Of a stretch of DNA of 64,000 nucleotides, positions 45,319 through 56,530 are shown piece after piece. Below the pieces are notes generated by a model. The model saw nothing but the letters and a program-made list of their open reading frames with translations, ran no database searches and was not told the origin of the DNA. The stretch's first letter is position 1; each line of letters begins with the position of its first letter. The stretch covers positions 6,510,001-6,574,000 of the forward strand of contig OZ018415.1 in the NCBI GenBank assembly GCA_963969595.1. The letters run 5' to 3'. Position numbers and translations under genes: made by a program. The stretch comes from Neckera pumila. Lineage: Eukaryota > Streptophyta > Bryopsida > Hypnales > Neckeraceae.

Positions 45319-45935
45319 ATACTTTACACATTGTTACCTAGTTTTAACTTTGAAAACTTTGAAATGCCTAAGAGGCCAAAATATAGACTTTGGATGAACT
45401 TTAGCACCTCCAAGGACGGGAAAATATAGTTTTCCTTTTGTATTTGGAGGGGGACTTTAGTGAATACTTCTGCAGGAAGATAGTGTTGAAAATCCTATAT
45501 GTATGGTGTTTTTTTTATTTTTCTACACAGGAAGATGCTTAATCCATGGATCAACAAGTATTGCATTTTCACAGCTTCAGGATCCTTGCTCTTAGTTGAA
45601 TTTGAACTACAAAAATGATCTTTTTTGAATGTAAGCCCAACTAATGAAATGAATTTAATTATTTCAACTTCTACTCCAACTTGAAAATTTGAAAATTTTA
45701 TTGTTAATTGAATTTTGGATCAGTAATTGATTTTCTAATTATAGAAGTATAAAATAAATGTTTTCCCTCCGTATTATACTAGACTCATATACATTCATGA
45801 GAAACTTCCCAGATTTTTCCAACTAATTTTGTATTTGACTATAAACTTTCTTCACTTTTTCTTTCGAAAAACCATAGTAATTTCAAATTTGCACAAATAA
45901 AATTAAAATTTTTATGACTTAAAAATATTTTAATT
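45319..45935. other. Non-coding
   Basis: AT-rich, no gene seen. Confidence 0.5.
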
Positions 45936-46323
45936 TTTACTCCTTGAAAATCATTCATCAAACACTTCTACTCCTTGGTGTCCTTACATGGTTAATCTTG
46001 TCCATAGTGTGAATTTTTTGAGTTTGTCAATTTTGAGGATACTTCCCTTTCAACATTGTCGCTAAAAATTGGCTAAATTGTGTGAATCTGTTCTGAGATT
46101 GCTGTCCAGGAGATAACAAAGCTCTGAGTCATAAAATGCTCTTCATGATATCCAAACTTAAGCAAACTTAAGGTGTAGCATGGCATCTGGTCATTGGTGA
46201 AATGTTTTATCATGTTGCACCGGTCTACCAAACTGGCTAAGTAAGCTTCAATTTGATGCCTGGAGCCTCCGAACAGATATCTAGGAAAGGTTGTGTTCAG
46301 GAGAAAGGCCCTTTTATGCAGTC
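45936..46323. repeat. 140-bp unit and repeat R, left of the miniature element
   Basis: It starts with one 140-bp unit (ccttgaaaatcattcatc, ttggtgtcctta), then R phrases (gagataacaaagctctgagtc, gtgaaatgttttatcatg, gaacagatatc, aggagaaaggccctttta). Confidence 0.65.
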
Positions 46324-46326
46324 TAA

Positions 46327-46465
46327 GGGCCTCTTCACACTATGGCTGTCCAAGTCGAGAGGCCGTGGAACTCTGCAATATGATTCGTGGAATTGACGGA
46401 CCCTGCAATATGATTGGTGGAAATGACGGACTCTCGACTTGGACAGCCATAGTGTGAAGAGGTCC
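46327..46465. mobile_element. 139-bp Tourist-like miniature element, copy 1
   Basis: It starts GGGCCTCTTCACACTATGG and ends CCATAGTGTGAAGAGGTCC, with perfect pairing extending through gctgtccaagtcgagag. TAA flanks it at 46324-46326 and 46466-46468. Two other copies in this window have exactly the same length. Confidence 0.9.
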
Positions 46466-46468
46466 TAA

Positions 46469-48262
46469 AAGGCCTACTTCATATGTATGGAAGGAAGCCG
46501 TTACTTGCACAAAGAATATTCCCACTTGGAGCAGGGGAGCATAGTTACTACTAAGGTATCCGATCCATTTTCAACCACTTAACCTTGTAAGGACAGGCCC
46601 ATGACCACTTATTTCAAGCCTCAACTAGTATCACTCTATTTGCTACGATTTTGCAACTAGATATGAATGAAATTTTTTAAATTATTTTTAGGAGATGAAG
46701 TCATATGTCTATTACAAGTTGTAAAATATTCAAAATTTTGGGAGAAATTTTGAAATTACTATGAGTTTATTAAGAATTATAGTGTAAACATCATGGTATA
46801 TACCAAAATTACCAAGTCACTCTAAAGTTAGAAAATCAACAAACCATGGTTATAGGTCCAAAGTTCATATTGCTATAAAATATTGACTTCATGATTTTTC
46901 AAAATTTCCAATTGGAATAGAAACTGCACTTGAGTAGCTTTATTTTATTAGTTAGAGTCAAATTTAGAAAACATCATGTGTAGTTAAAATTCACATCAAG
47001 AAAAAATAGCAAGAAATGGCCCAAATATACTACAAGGGTGATCTGTAAATTGAGCATCTTGTTTTTTAGAAAAATCTATAAGACTCTAATGAGGAAATTT
47101 GCAATACTATTCACTAAAAATGTATTGAAGTACCCTTCAAAGAAATTAATTGGATGGCAAAACATTTTTTTTCCATCCTATAGTGTCAATTGAAGTCATC
47201 CATCAAACCAAAGTGGTCCGCAACGTCCTTATAGGGTTAAGCAATTACGCATATTTGGAATGCAAGTTTTTGAGTGCAGAATTTTTTCCATGTACAAAAA
47301 TAGAGTTTGGAAGGACTGCATATTTTTTCAAAATTTTATTACAAAAAACGTAATTACTATGCATTTTTAGTAAAAGATTCTCTTTGACCTCTAATGGTAA
47401 TATAGACCTTTCTATTTCTAACCACATACTAATTGCAAAGTCGACCAAGGACTAGTTGTAGTATTGAGAGCCTCGTAGCAAATCATAATGCGCTACCATT
47501 GTTCCTTGAACTATGCCTTAGCCTATGGTTCCGAACATAGCAGTAGGTTGGAAATGGATTGGCTACTTTAAGTTGTACCGTGCTATCACAATCGTCCCAC
47601 GCATAGCACGTGTCGCAGCATTCTTACTACCATACATGGCTATCCATATTAGCATTTCATGCCAAATAATTTAATAATTTAGTTTTAAATTGAAAGAAAG
47701 AAGTTTGAAACAATGCACAAACAAAATGGAGTATGGATTTGAAACTTTTCCATTCAAACAACCATATCATAACATCAATGGGCAAAGTCCAAAAGTAGAT
47801 GTAAGAAAGTTGTAATATATGACATATAACATATTACCATAGAAATTTAAAGGAAAATTAGTGTGATTTGGTAAAAATTAGAGTTTCAAAGTTAACCATG
47901 TCTAAAACTCAATTATGTGCACCATAACTTGGAATGACTTTATATTTTGTCAACATTTTTATGGAAATCCAAAAGAAATTTTTTTACCCTGGCATGTTGG
48001 TATACATCTTTTTAGATTGTTGTACAGAAAATTGAAGGAAGTTGACATTTATAGAATTTAAAATATTTACAATGTGACAAACATGGAAATGGTGTTGGTT
48101 TTCACAATATTTAAATATTTCTTGAAACTTGAGAGCATGAAAGTGCGTTAGCCACTCTAGAGAGAGTATAGATTGCAACACAAACCATTATTGCATCTTA
48201 ATGTCCTTGCATTTGAAATATTTGTTGAATAGGACAATGAGTTCAACTTATACTTTAGATGC
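46469..48262. repeat. Repeat R remainder and other dispersed repeats
   Basis: 46469-46560 continues repeat R. 46610-46990 resembles 3710-4060. 47530-48260 is the R right part (atcacaatcgtcccacgcat, gaaagaaagaagtttga, aatatttgaatatt-type). No gene. The short open frame at 47150-47353 has no features. Confidence 0.6.
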
Positions 48263-48491
48263 GTATGATGCATTTTTAGGTTTTGATTTTTTGTACTAAG
48301 AATAGAATTAATAATTCACATAATTTATTTGACCAATTGGAAAAAAAAATTATTATTTTTGATACCATCATACAATTCAAAAACCACTAGAAATTACACT
48401 AACGTTCATAAAATTGACAGTTTTTGATGTTATAGAATGAAGCCTTTATGGTGTCAAAAGTAATCTCTAAGTGTGAAACTTTGAAGAAAAA

Positions 48492-48492
<1 letters not shown>

Positions 48493-48531
<39 letters not shown>

Positions 48532-48565
48532 GGATGGATGGATGGATGGATGGATGGATGGATGG
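48493..48565. repeat. Compound tetranucleotide microsatellite (CATA)n then (GGAT)n
   Basis: About ten CATA units run into about nine GGAT units. Confidence 0.95.
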
Positions 48566-49147
48566 AGCTGATGGTGCCCATTTGAATAGTGGCTTGCGTT
48601 CTTTCTCTAGCCTTCGGTTCCGTCCTTCTCGCTTGCTTCTTGGAATCTCGGCTTTCAATTTTTGTCTTTGTTTCCCTGATCTTGGCTCTTATTCACTAGA
48701 TTCCAGCCTGCTCCTCGCCTTCCTCGAGATTCTTGGCACCTTCATCGCAGCTTGATTTGGCTCCTCTATTGTGTGTGGTCAATATCTCACTTGGCTACCC
48801 ACTTGGATCCCTCGTCTTTGGGCTCAATTCCTGACTCCTTTGTGGTCGATGTATGAGTAGTACATGGTCCCCTGCTAGAGCTGGTTTATAGCAATAATTA
48901 GGTTGGTAGTAATTGCCTCTTTTGAGCTCATCGTCATTGTCATTGTGACAAATTGTCACAATGAGCTCAAAACAATGAATCAATTAATGGCATTTTATTT
49001 ATGTTACATAATTCTCAAGTTATTTTTATTACATAATGCCACCTCCACCCCCCATAATTGTATTTTTCAAGATGCAGGAGGATGAGTGCAATTGATATGG
49101 GATATATGGCACCACCATATCCATATCTGTATTTTGAGTAGGTACTT
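48566..49147. other. Unclassified, locally GC-richer sequence with a palindrome
   Basis: 48570-48760 is richer in C and T than its surroundings, but has no recognisable protein. At 48943-48965 attgtgacaaattgtcacaat is a near-perfect palindrome. 48913-48947 recurs at 49515-49549. Confidence 0.45.
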
Positions 49148-49203
49148 ATGTACTTTGTCTATATTATCTTATTATTATTATTGTTGTTGTTATTATTATT
49201 ATT

Positions 49204-49293
<90 letters not shown>
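49148..49293. repeat. (TTA)n, (AT)n and poly-T compound microsatellite
   Basis: TTA/TTG triplets at 49165-49205 are followed by about 28 AT units (49206-49263) and about 29 Ts (49264-49292). A 166-codon open frame across it is an artefact of the repeat. Confidence 0.95.
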
Positions 49294-49295
<2 letters not shown>

Positions 49296-49582
49296 CGTAT
49301 TTGTGTTTGTATTCTATATCGTATTCTGTATTGTATTACATATCATGTATCCAACGGCCAAGATTTGATGACTGACATCAGCAGCTTCAATTTTTTTGAA
49401 AGATCAACCGCCGTGAGGCAAAGGGGGGAGGGGGCAATTAATCTCCACTGCAGATTGACGGTCCCCAATTTTTTTACAAATCAAAAGAGGAAGATGGATA
49501 CAAAACACATCAGTTTGCCTCTTTTGAGCTCATTGTCATTGTCATTGTGTAGCAATAATATTATTTACATATGTATTGATGA
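49294..49582. other. Non-coding
   Basis: It holds the second copy of the 35-bp direct repeat (49515-49549) and no gene. Confidence 0.5.
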
Positions 49583-49586
49583 TTAA

Positions 49587-50452
49587 CTTCGATTCTTTAA
49601 GAAACCATAAAAATGATAGTTGTAGATAACAATATATATGAATTGATAATCAGAATTCTTATAGGATCTTGTAGTATACTGATTTGAGAACATGTGTAAA
49701 AATTTCAAAAAAGTCACCGCATGAATTGCAAGATATAAGCATTCCAAATCATTGAAATCATTTTTTTGGCCCTGAGAAAAGTAGGGCAGCTGCACTTCAC
49801 AAGCTCACTTTCCTATGGAAAAAGTGTCCAAAAGGGTAGCGCTTCTTTGGATTCATTTTTAGACAAATAAGCCACATGCTTAAAAAATTACACATCATTT
49901 GGAATTGTACAACATATAGGAAAAAAATAGTAAATAGGCAACAATAGAGAATGATTCAAAATACTAAATTGTTAAGAATTTAATTATGGAATTGAAAAAT
50001 GTCAATCCCAATGGTTCCAATTTTGTAATAAACAATCTACATCCTATAATTTTATTTTTTCCAGAAATATTGAAAATTGAGTATGGTAAAGAACTTCAAA
50101 GTTTATTTTAGGGTAGAGAACTATAACTGCCTGCAAACAAAAAACCCTCATAACATTTGATTGATTGTTCAAAATGAAATGATTAAAAGCTGTCCACGTA
50201 TATATAACTTTAGAAAATCAATTTCAAATTTTTGTTTTTGAAAAAAATGATTTATTCTGATCTGCCCGAACTTTCCATCTACAAAAAAAAATATTAGGCC
50301 GTAGCTTTTGAATCATATTTCCAATTGTCATGAAATTTAGTGCATATAAAAGATATTTCTTGTCCTCATCTTTTTTTTAAATTTGGGCCAAAAGTATGAA
50401 AATCTCTAGTCACATGTACTTGCCCAAAAAACACATATTGGTCCTTTAGAAG
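49587..50452. mobile_element. piggyBac-like non-autonomous element, subfamily B (866 bp)
   Basis: TTAA at 49583-49586 and 50453-50456. The right terminus GGTCCTTTAGAAG is decayed, and the left one (CTTCGATTCTTTA) more so. Internal sequence is the complement of 35468-36390 (ggatcttgtagtatactgat, gcaagatataagcattccaa). Confidence 0.7.
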
Positions 50453-50456
50453 TTAA

Positions 50457-50885
50457 AGTGAATATCAAAGAGTTATTGATGTAACAAATTTTGCAAGTGA
50501 AGACTATTCCTTTCACTTTGGCTATAAATCTCAATACATTTATTAAGCTTCAAATGATATACACATAAGCTAGAAGGATATTAATCCCTTCATTCTAGCT
50601 ATAAAGCTCCATACACAAAAGCTACAAAAGATATTATTCCCTTCATTTTGGCTGTAAAGTTCAATGCATATAAAAGATATTGCATAGCAAGTGCCAAGAA
50701 TTAGGGATAATGGATCATAAGCTAAAAAATTACACATATAGTATTGACACAGCCAATGGCATGCAATGATGGGAGAACATTGGTTCTCATCAAGTTTGTC
50801 CCGTGCAACTTCCATTAGATGGAAGATCGGGATTCTTTCGATCTCTTTATGGTGTAAAAAGAAGCCATTGTATTGATATCATGTT
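50457..50885 (-). pseudogene. Second copy of the protease 3' end (pseudogene fragment)
   Basis: It is collinear with 34615-34985: taacaaattttgcaagt, tcactttggctataa, atgcatataaaagatattgc, atagcaagtgccaagaatta and gaagatcgggattc all have counterparts. It covers the 3' flank and the last few codons of the protease gene and stops before the His/Asn exon. It carries many substitutions and small gaps, so it is an old duplicate. Its left edge coincides with the TTAA of the neighbouring element. Confidence 0.75.
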
Positions 50886-50929
50886 GCCCTTTAGTTTCTC
50901 TCTCTCTCTCTCTCTCAAAAAAAAAATAT

Positions 50930-51280
50930 AATTAGATATTCAGATTCCAAGATTAATAGGTGTGTTCTTTGTTTCTATAGTTTCCTTGAAGGTCATTCAT
51001 CATACAAGTTTAATCCTTGCATTACCTTGGTCTCCTCATAGGGTTAATCTCTTAAGGATGTGACCCTATTGCCAAGGGTAGTCTTGCCCAAAATGATCAA
51101 ATTCTAAGATGAATAGGTGTATCCTCCTTTTTTTAAAACTCCTTAGAAATCATTCATCAAACATTTCTACTCCTTGGTGCTTTTACACAATTAATCTTGT
51201 CCATAGAGTGAATCTTTCTAGTTTGTCAAGTTTAGGTATACTTAGCTTTCAACATGTCAAGTTCCCAGTCCTTTTGCCTT
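50930..51280. repeat. 140-bp repeat units
   Basis: Two diverged units (attaataggtgtgttctttg, aatgatcaaattctaagatg, ctccttggtgctttta). A short (CT)n run at 50898-50915 precedes them. Confidence 0.65.
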
Positions 51281-51283
51281 CTA

Positions 51284-51422
51284 GGGCCTCTTCACACTAT
51301 GGCCGTCCAAGTCAAGAGTTTGTTGTTTCCACCAATCATATTGCAGGGTCCGTCAGTTCCACGAATCATATTGCAGAGTTCCACGGCCTCTCGACTTGGA
51401 TGGCCATAGTGTGAAGAGGCCC
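51284..51422. mobile_element. 139-bp Tourist-like miniature element, copy 2
   Basis: It starts GGGCCTCTTCACACTATGG and ends CCATAGTGTGAAGAGGCCC. The flanks are CTA (51281-51283) and TTA (51423-51425), a target duplication with one substitution. Confidence 0.9.
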
Positions 51423-51425
51423 TTA

Positions 51426-51588
51426 GTACTTGAATACATTGTAGTGTGAGACACTTGCAACAGTAACAGCAGCATTCAATGCACCGCCCATCTCCAGTGC
51501 TGGAGTCTCACTATGCGTGAAACCGGTGTTTGAACTTTGACTTGTATGAAGTAAGCTTACTCTAGGATATAGCAAAGCTGCAGATTAC
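51426..51588. repeat. Repeat R segment between the two miniature elements
   Basis: It contains gtgtgagacacttgcaaca, caccgcccat and tgtatgaagtaagcttactc, as at 32400-32520. Confidence 0.7.
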
Positions 51589-51591
51589 TGA

Positions 51592-51730
51592 GGGCCTCTT
51601 CACACTATGGCTGTCCAAGTCGAGAGTCCATCGTTTCCACCAATCATATTGCAGGGTCTGTTAGTTCCATGAATCATATTGCAGAGTTCCATGGCCTCTC
51701 GACTTGGACGGCCATAGTGTGAAGAGGCCC
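51592..51730. mobile_element. 139-bp Tourist-like miniature element, copy 3
   Basis: Same termini as copies 1 and 2, with TGA on both sides (51589-51591 and 51731-51733). The unoccupied counterpart in repeat R at about 39371-39400 reads gcagattcatgagtcacaag, showing one TGA and no insert. Confidence 0.92.
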
Positions 51731-51733
51731 TGA

Positions 51734-52086
51734 GTCACAAGGTACTCTCCACAATAACCAAAAGTTTAGGTCCTTGGTGAAATGTTTATTGTGATGCACC
51801 TGCTTCACCATATTCCACCCTACTATGTCCAAATAAGCATAAATTCGATGGAGCCTTTGAACAGATATTGACAAAAGGTCTCACTCAGGAGAAGGGCCCT
51901 TTTTATGCAGTCTATGGGACACTTCACAGGCATGTAAGGAAGGTACTTACACCCACAATCTGAGCCCGTGAGCATACATAGTTACTACTAAGTTATATGC
52001 CGCTATCACAATCATCCCACGCATAGCATGTGTTTGAGCATAGTTCCTACCATATGTGGCTATCAAGGTTGGCATTTCATGTTAAA
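51734..52086. repeat. Repeat R continuation
   Basis: It runs from gtcacaaggtactc through gaacagatattgacaaaagg, atgcagtctatgggacactt, acaatcatcccacgcatagc and ggcatttcatg. Confidence 0.7.
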
Positions 52087-52423
52087 CTAGTGTGACCCTA
52101 TGCCGTTGGCCCAATTTTCATCTATTCCCGGTTCCACTCCTGGTTCTACTTCCGGTTCCACTCCCGGTTCCACTCCCAGTACCAAGAACGCCACCAAAAT
52201 CAAAGTAAAAGTAATTTTTTAATTTTTTAATCAATAAATACTTTGAAATTCAATAACTTTTGCACCACCGCTCCAAACGCCACAAACTAAGCCGGTGCAC
52301 CCCTCCTCGGCGAGAGCTTTCCGACGGTACCAAGCACGCGGCCAGGGGACGCACGATCAGGAAGTTGTCCACGCTACAAACAAAACAAACAAACAAACAA
52401 ACAAAAAGCCTTAAGGTATTGAT
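52087..52423 (+). mobile_element. Copy 3 of the CTAGTGTG...(CAAA)n element, inserted in repeat R
   Basis: It runs from CTAGTGTGACCCTATGCCGT through a short GGTTCCACTCCC minisatellite and ggtgcacccctcctcggcga to (CAAA)n and a ttaaggtattgata tail. Repeat R continues on both sides (gcatttcatgttaaa before, gttgaaagaaagaagtttga after), and other R copies lack the insert. Confidence 0.75.
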
Positions 52424-52812
52424 AGTTTGATTTTAAGTTGAAAGAAAGAAGTTTGATGCAGTGACAAACAAAACTAAGTATGAATTTGAAACTTTTTCAT
52501 TCAAACAACAATACCATAAGCATCAATGAGCAAACTAAGTCCAAAAATAGATATAGGAGAGTTATAGAATACGACATACAACACATTACTATAGAAGTTT
52601 GAAGAAAATAATTAGTTGTGATTTGAAAGAAAATTAATTACAAAGTTAGCCATGTCTTAAACTTGGTTTTGTATGGCATGTTTGGAGTCACTTTATAGTT
52701 TGTCAAATTTTTCTTGAAACTCAAAAAAAAATTTGTATCTTGGCATGTTGGTATCCATCAAATCAAAAAAAAAAATTCCACAAAAATTGAAGGAAGTTGA
52801 CATTTAGGGAAT
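52424..52812. repeat. Repeat R, right part
   Basis: It is collinear with 41190-41560 and 47690-48050 (gaaagaaagaagtttgatgc, aagcatcaatgagcaaact, ttggcatgttggtatccat). Confidence 0.7.
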
Positions 52813-52816
52813 TTAA

Positions 52817-53730
52817 CCCCTAAAGGACCGAGGCCTTTTTTCTGCCAAAAAACACTCAAAATTGCCATTTCTATAGCAAAAAATTAAAACAAATTAAATT
52901 TGTTTTTTTTTCACACCTAAGCATAGGATCTTACACCTAATTGGTCTGAGAATGTGTGGAAAAAATTTCAAAATTTTTGATTGCACAGATTTCAAGATAT
53001 CTGCATTTAAAGTGGAAAAAACAAGATTTTCAACACATTGCAGGACCAGATTTTCTTACTTTAAACATTTTTAACTTAAAATTTTTGCACTACAGAGTTT
53101 TGAGCTTTAAATCTTCATAGTGGAGAATTGAGTTGAGAGTCTAGGAAAAAAAAAATTTCAAAAAAACTTAATTATCATTCTTTAAAAAATTATTAAATAG
53201 AAGTAGGTACAAGAGAGAAGGAAAATCTAAAATATTCATATATTTTTGATGGAATTAAAATGCACTAATTCCAATGGCAAGATTGTTCTAGCAAGTAAAC
53301 TAAACCATTACAAAAAAAGAAATTACAAAATTACAAAAATTGCATTCCAAAATGAATCCTACAAGTTATTTTTTCAAGAAGATGCTCTAATTGCCCAAAA
53401 AACGAGAATGTCCATAACTTCCTCATAACAAATCCAATTGAAATGAATCAAAGCTTTCCAGATAGATAAAAATATAATCTAAGAAAAAAAAAAAAAAATT
53501 TTAAATTCAAAATTTTGCAAATTTTTTTTGTTGCCTTCATTCCCTATGCATTCCAAGAAATGGCATAACTTCTCGCTCAAAGGTTTGATTTCAAATTTTT
53601 TTTCCACAACATACCTTTCTCAATTCTTCACCTTCTCAAAAAGTTTCAAAGAATCACAACAAAATTTCAGCCCTTAGGTATTTGCCTGAAAACGCATTTA
53701 TCTCCTAAACGGACAACGATCCTTTAGAGG
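52817..53730. mobile_element. piggyBac-like non-autonomous element, subfamily A (914 bp)
   Basis: TTAA at 52813-52816 and 53731-53734; termini CCCCTAAAGGACC and GATCCTTTAGAGG. It is closely collinear with 11471-12370 throughout (ctgccaaaaaacactc, aaccattacaaa-type, tccataacttcctcataaca, tgaaaacgcatttatctcc). It sits inside repeat R: gaatt before and aaatattcacaatgtgac after are contiguous in 41560-41585. Confidence 0.88.
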
Positions 53731-53734
53731 TTAA

Positions 53735-55350
53735 AATATTCACAATGTGACTAACTTGCAACATTACAAAAAATATAGGGCATCCACGAGGCCACTAAGC
53801 TTGGACCCCTGTGGTGATAATATGGAACAAATAAAAAAAATAAAAAATTGGAAATTGGAATTGTGACGTAGTCGAAGGGCCGCGTTAGCATGATGTCAGC
53901 GCTACATCAGCATGACGTCATTTTAAATTTTTTTTAATTAAAAAACAAAACCTTCCTTTTTGGGTACATCTCTAGATAGAGCACTCATCTGAACTTTTCT
54001 TGTCAGTCAAAATTTGATCTAATAACAGCTTTTACATAGAAAGTTTAATTTTGACATCCATATGAGCTTGTGTAAGTCACTAAGTTCTCACTAAGATGGG
54101 TCTATGTCAGATAAACCCAACTGTATGCAACATATTTGAGTATTCACTTTGAGCACTCATACATCCAAAGTAAGAAACAGCATCCTAGTAAGAAGCTATG
54201 TATTTACAAGAACTTTCCCAAACAATGCAGAGTTTTTTTTAGAAGGACAACAGCTTGTGTAGGAATCAAATTTTTCCAATTGCTCCAAGAAGTTTCCAGA
54301 GGACGTGAGCCTCACCTGTACCCGTCCCAAAAACACCACACGAAATGGGGTTAGTGAGGATATACCAGGTATTTACAGCTCATCGTCTCTTGCTATCGAT
54401 GTCACCAGAAATTCTTAGATCATCACATTCCTGTAAAGTCCTAATAACAGAGATTGGAAATCAAAAGAACCTAACTAGAAGACGATGCTTGTGAGGCAGC
54501 CATTTTTCCAGCACCCTGTCCCCAATGTAAGACTGAGCCTTGATCAAGTGACTACTGAAGGCAACAGTCCAAAGTGAAAGCAAGAATCCCTTGTGATTGA
54601 AAACTAAAAAGAAATCAGCTGGGAAACTAATTAGTTAACTCAAGTGTGATAGCTATGTGAAATGAGAAATGAGCAGGGCAGTAAGTATCCCTCAACTTTC
54701 AAGCTCTTTGCAAAAATCAACCACAAGCATTACAGGCATGCTTTAGACTGGTATACATATGACAGGCCATTAGCCATCTTCCATCTTGATGGTAGTCTGC
54801 ATCTGTTATGGAGACTTAATTAGGCGTCAATCAATGCATCCAAGGTTCATAGCCTCCATATCTTACCTTGCAAATTGCATAATTAAGTAGTTCACAGGCA
54901 ACTGTAAGGCATAAGTATGCCTAATTTACAACATCAAGCAGTAATCAATATTCTCAGAGGTAGTTAGCCCATAGGCATAAATTGAGAAATGATTCCAAAG
55001 ATAAGCTAGTCACATCATATAATTATAACCACCGTTAAAATCACCATAAGAGGTAGTTTAACATTAGACCTAAAGGTGGTAAATTGGTGCCACTATTGGT
55101 GACTCAAGGCTTGAGTTCAATCAAGACTTGGCCAACCATCAAAATCAATATCACAACTATTGATGGGACAATTTAGGCTATCAATTTCAAAATAGGATAT
55201 GACCTATATGATAGTCTTCTAAGTTAGGTAAAAGATCAAATTAAATAAATTTGGAATGAGTCAAAACATGTCAAAGTATCATGACACGTTCCTATAAACT
55301 CTTATATCCTTTCAAGCAAATACCTAAGAGTAATGCTTGAATAAATTGTC
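53735..55350. other. Non-coding, mostly unique
   Basis: No supportable gene. The opening 30 bases finish the interrupted repeat R. The open frame at 54136-54354 has no features. Repeated gtcagcgctacatcagcatg-type phrasing at 53895-53925 is a local imperfect repeat. Confidence 0.45.
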
Positions 55351-55352
55351 TA

Positions 55353-55420
55353 GAAAAAACAAAACAAAAAAAACAAAAAAAACAAAAACAAAAACAAAAA
55401 CAAATATATATATATTTATT
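55353..55420. repeat. A-rich (AAAAC)n then (TA)n simple repeat
   Basis: A run of aaaac/aaaaaac units is followed by a short tatata run. Confidence 0.9.
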
Positions 55421-55489
55421 CTTCCTGTAATTGCACCCCATGCGTGCTAAAAATGACGCACTCGCAGTCTTGTTGAGGCCTAAAATTTT

Positions 55490-56530
55490 TTGTAATGATG
55501 ATGTTGGTTCTCACAGTATTTGAGCATATATTTTTCAAATTGAGAGCTTGGAATTGCATTACCAATTGCTAAAAAAATATAGGTTGCAACACAAACTATT
55601 GAACATTACATCTTAATGTCTTTGCATTTGAAATACTTGTTGAATAGAACAATGAATTCAATTTATTCTTTAAAGCCATATGATACATATTTAGATTGTG
55701 ATTTTTTGTCTAAAGATTAGAGTTCATAATTTACATGATTCATTCAACCACTTGAAAAAACTTGTTTTTGTCAAATTCCAATCTTTTTACTTTAGCGTCA
55801 ACTCAATATGAAATCTTAATTATTATTACATTATCCTTGAAGTTTCACACCTAGAGATTACTTTTGATGGGGGTAGGATAAGAGCTATGTATGATATCAT
55901 CAAAAAACTTCCAATTTTATAAAAGTTCGTGCCATTCCTAGCGAATTTGAATTGTATGACAATATTGAAAATGATAACTTAATTTTTTCAAATGGTTGAA
56001 TCAATTATGTGAATTATTGATTCTATTCTTATTACAAAGAATTTGAACCTAAAAATGCATCATATGGTTCTAAAATATAAATTGAACTCAATGTTCTGTT
56101 CAACAAATATTTCAAATGCAAGGACATTAAGATGTAATGATGGTTCATATTGCAACATGTACTCTTTCTAGAGTGGCTAATGCAATTCTATGCTCTCAAT
56201 TTCCAAAAATATTCAAATCTTGTGAGAACCAACACCATTTGCATGTTTGTCACATTGTAAATATTTTAAATTCTATAAATGTCAACTTCCTTCAATTTTT
56301 ATATAAAACTATACAAAATGATGTATACTAATATGCCAATATATAATTTTTTTTAGTTTCTAAGAAAAATTTGACAAAATACAATGTCTCTAAATTATGG
56401 CGCACAAAACCAAATTTAAAACATGGCTAACTCTAAAATTAATTTTCTTTTCAATCAAAACTAATTTCTTTTTTTTCATTTTTATGGTATGGTTGTTTGA
56501 ATGAAATAGATTAAAATCCATACTTAGTTT
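55490..56530. repeat. Two copies of repeat R right part in inverted orientation
   Basis: 55490-55765 reads forward (tatttgagcatat, atgtctttgcatttgaaata, gttgaatagaacaatgaatt). 55985-56530 reads as its complement (tgttctgttcaacaaatatt, tttcaaatgcaaggacatta, gtgagaaccaacaccatttg). The two flank a roughly 220-bp spacer. Confidence 0.75.

Noticed and set aside
49086..49586. 166-codon open frame across (TTA)n/(AT)n/poly-T
   Set aside because: Its protein is a run of Tyr-Ile and Phe created by the microsatellite.
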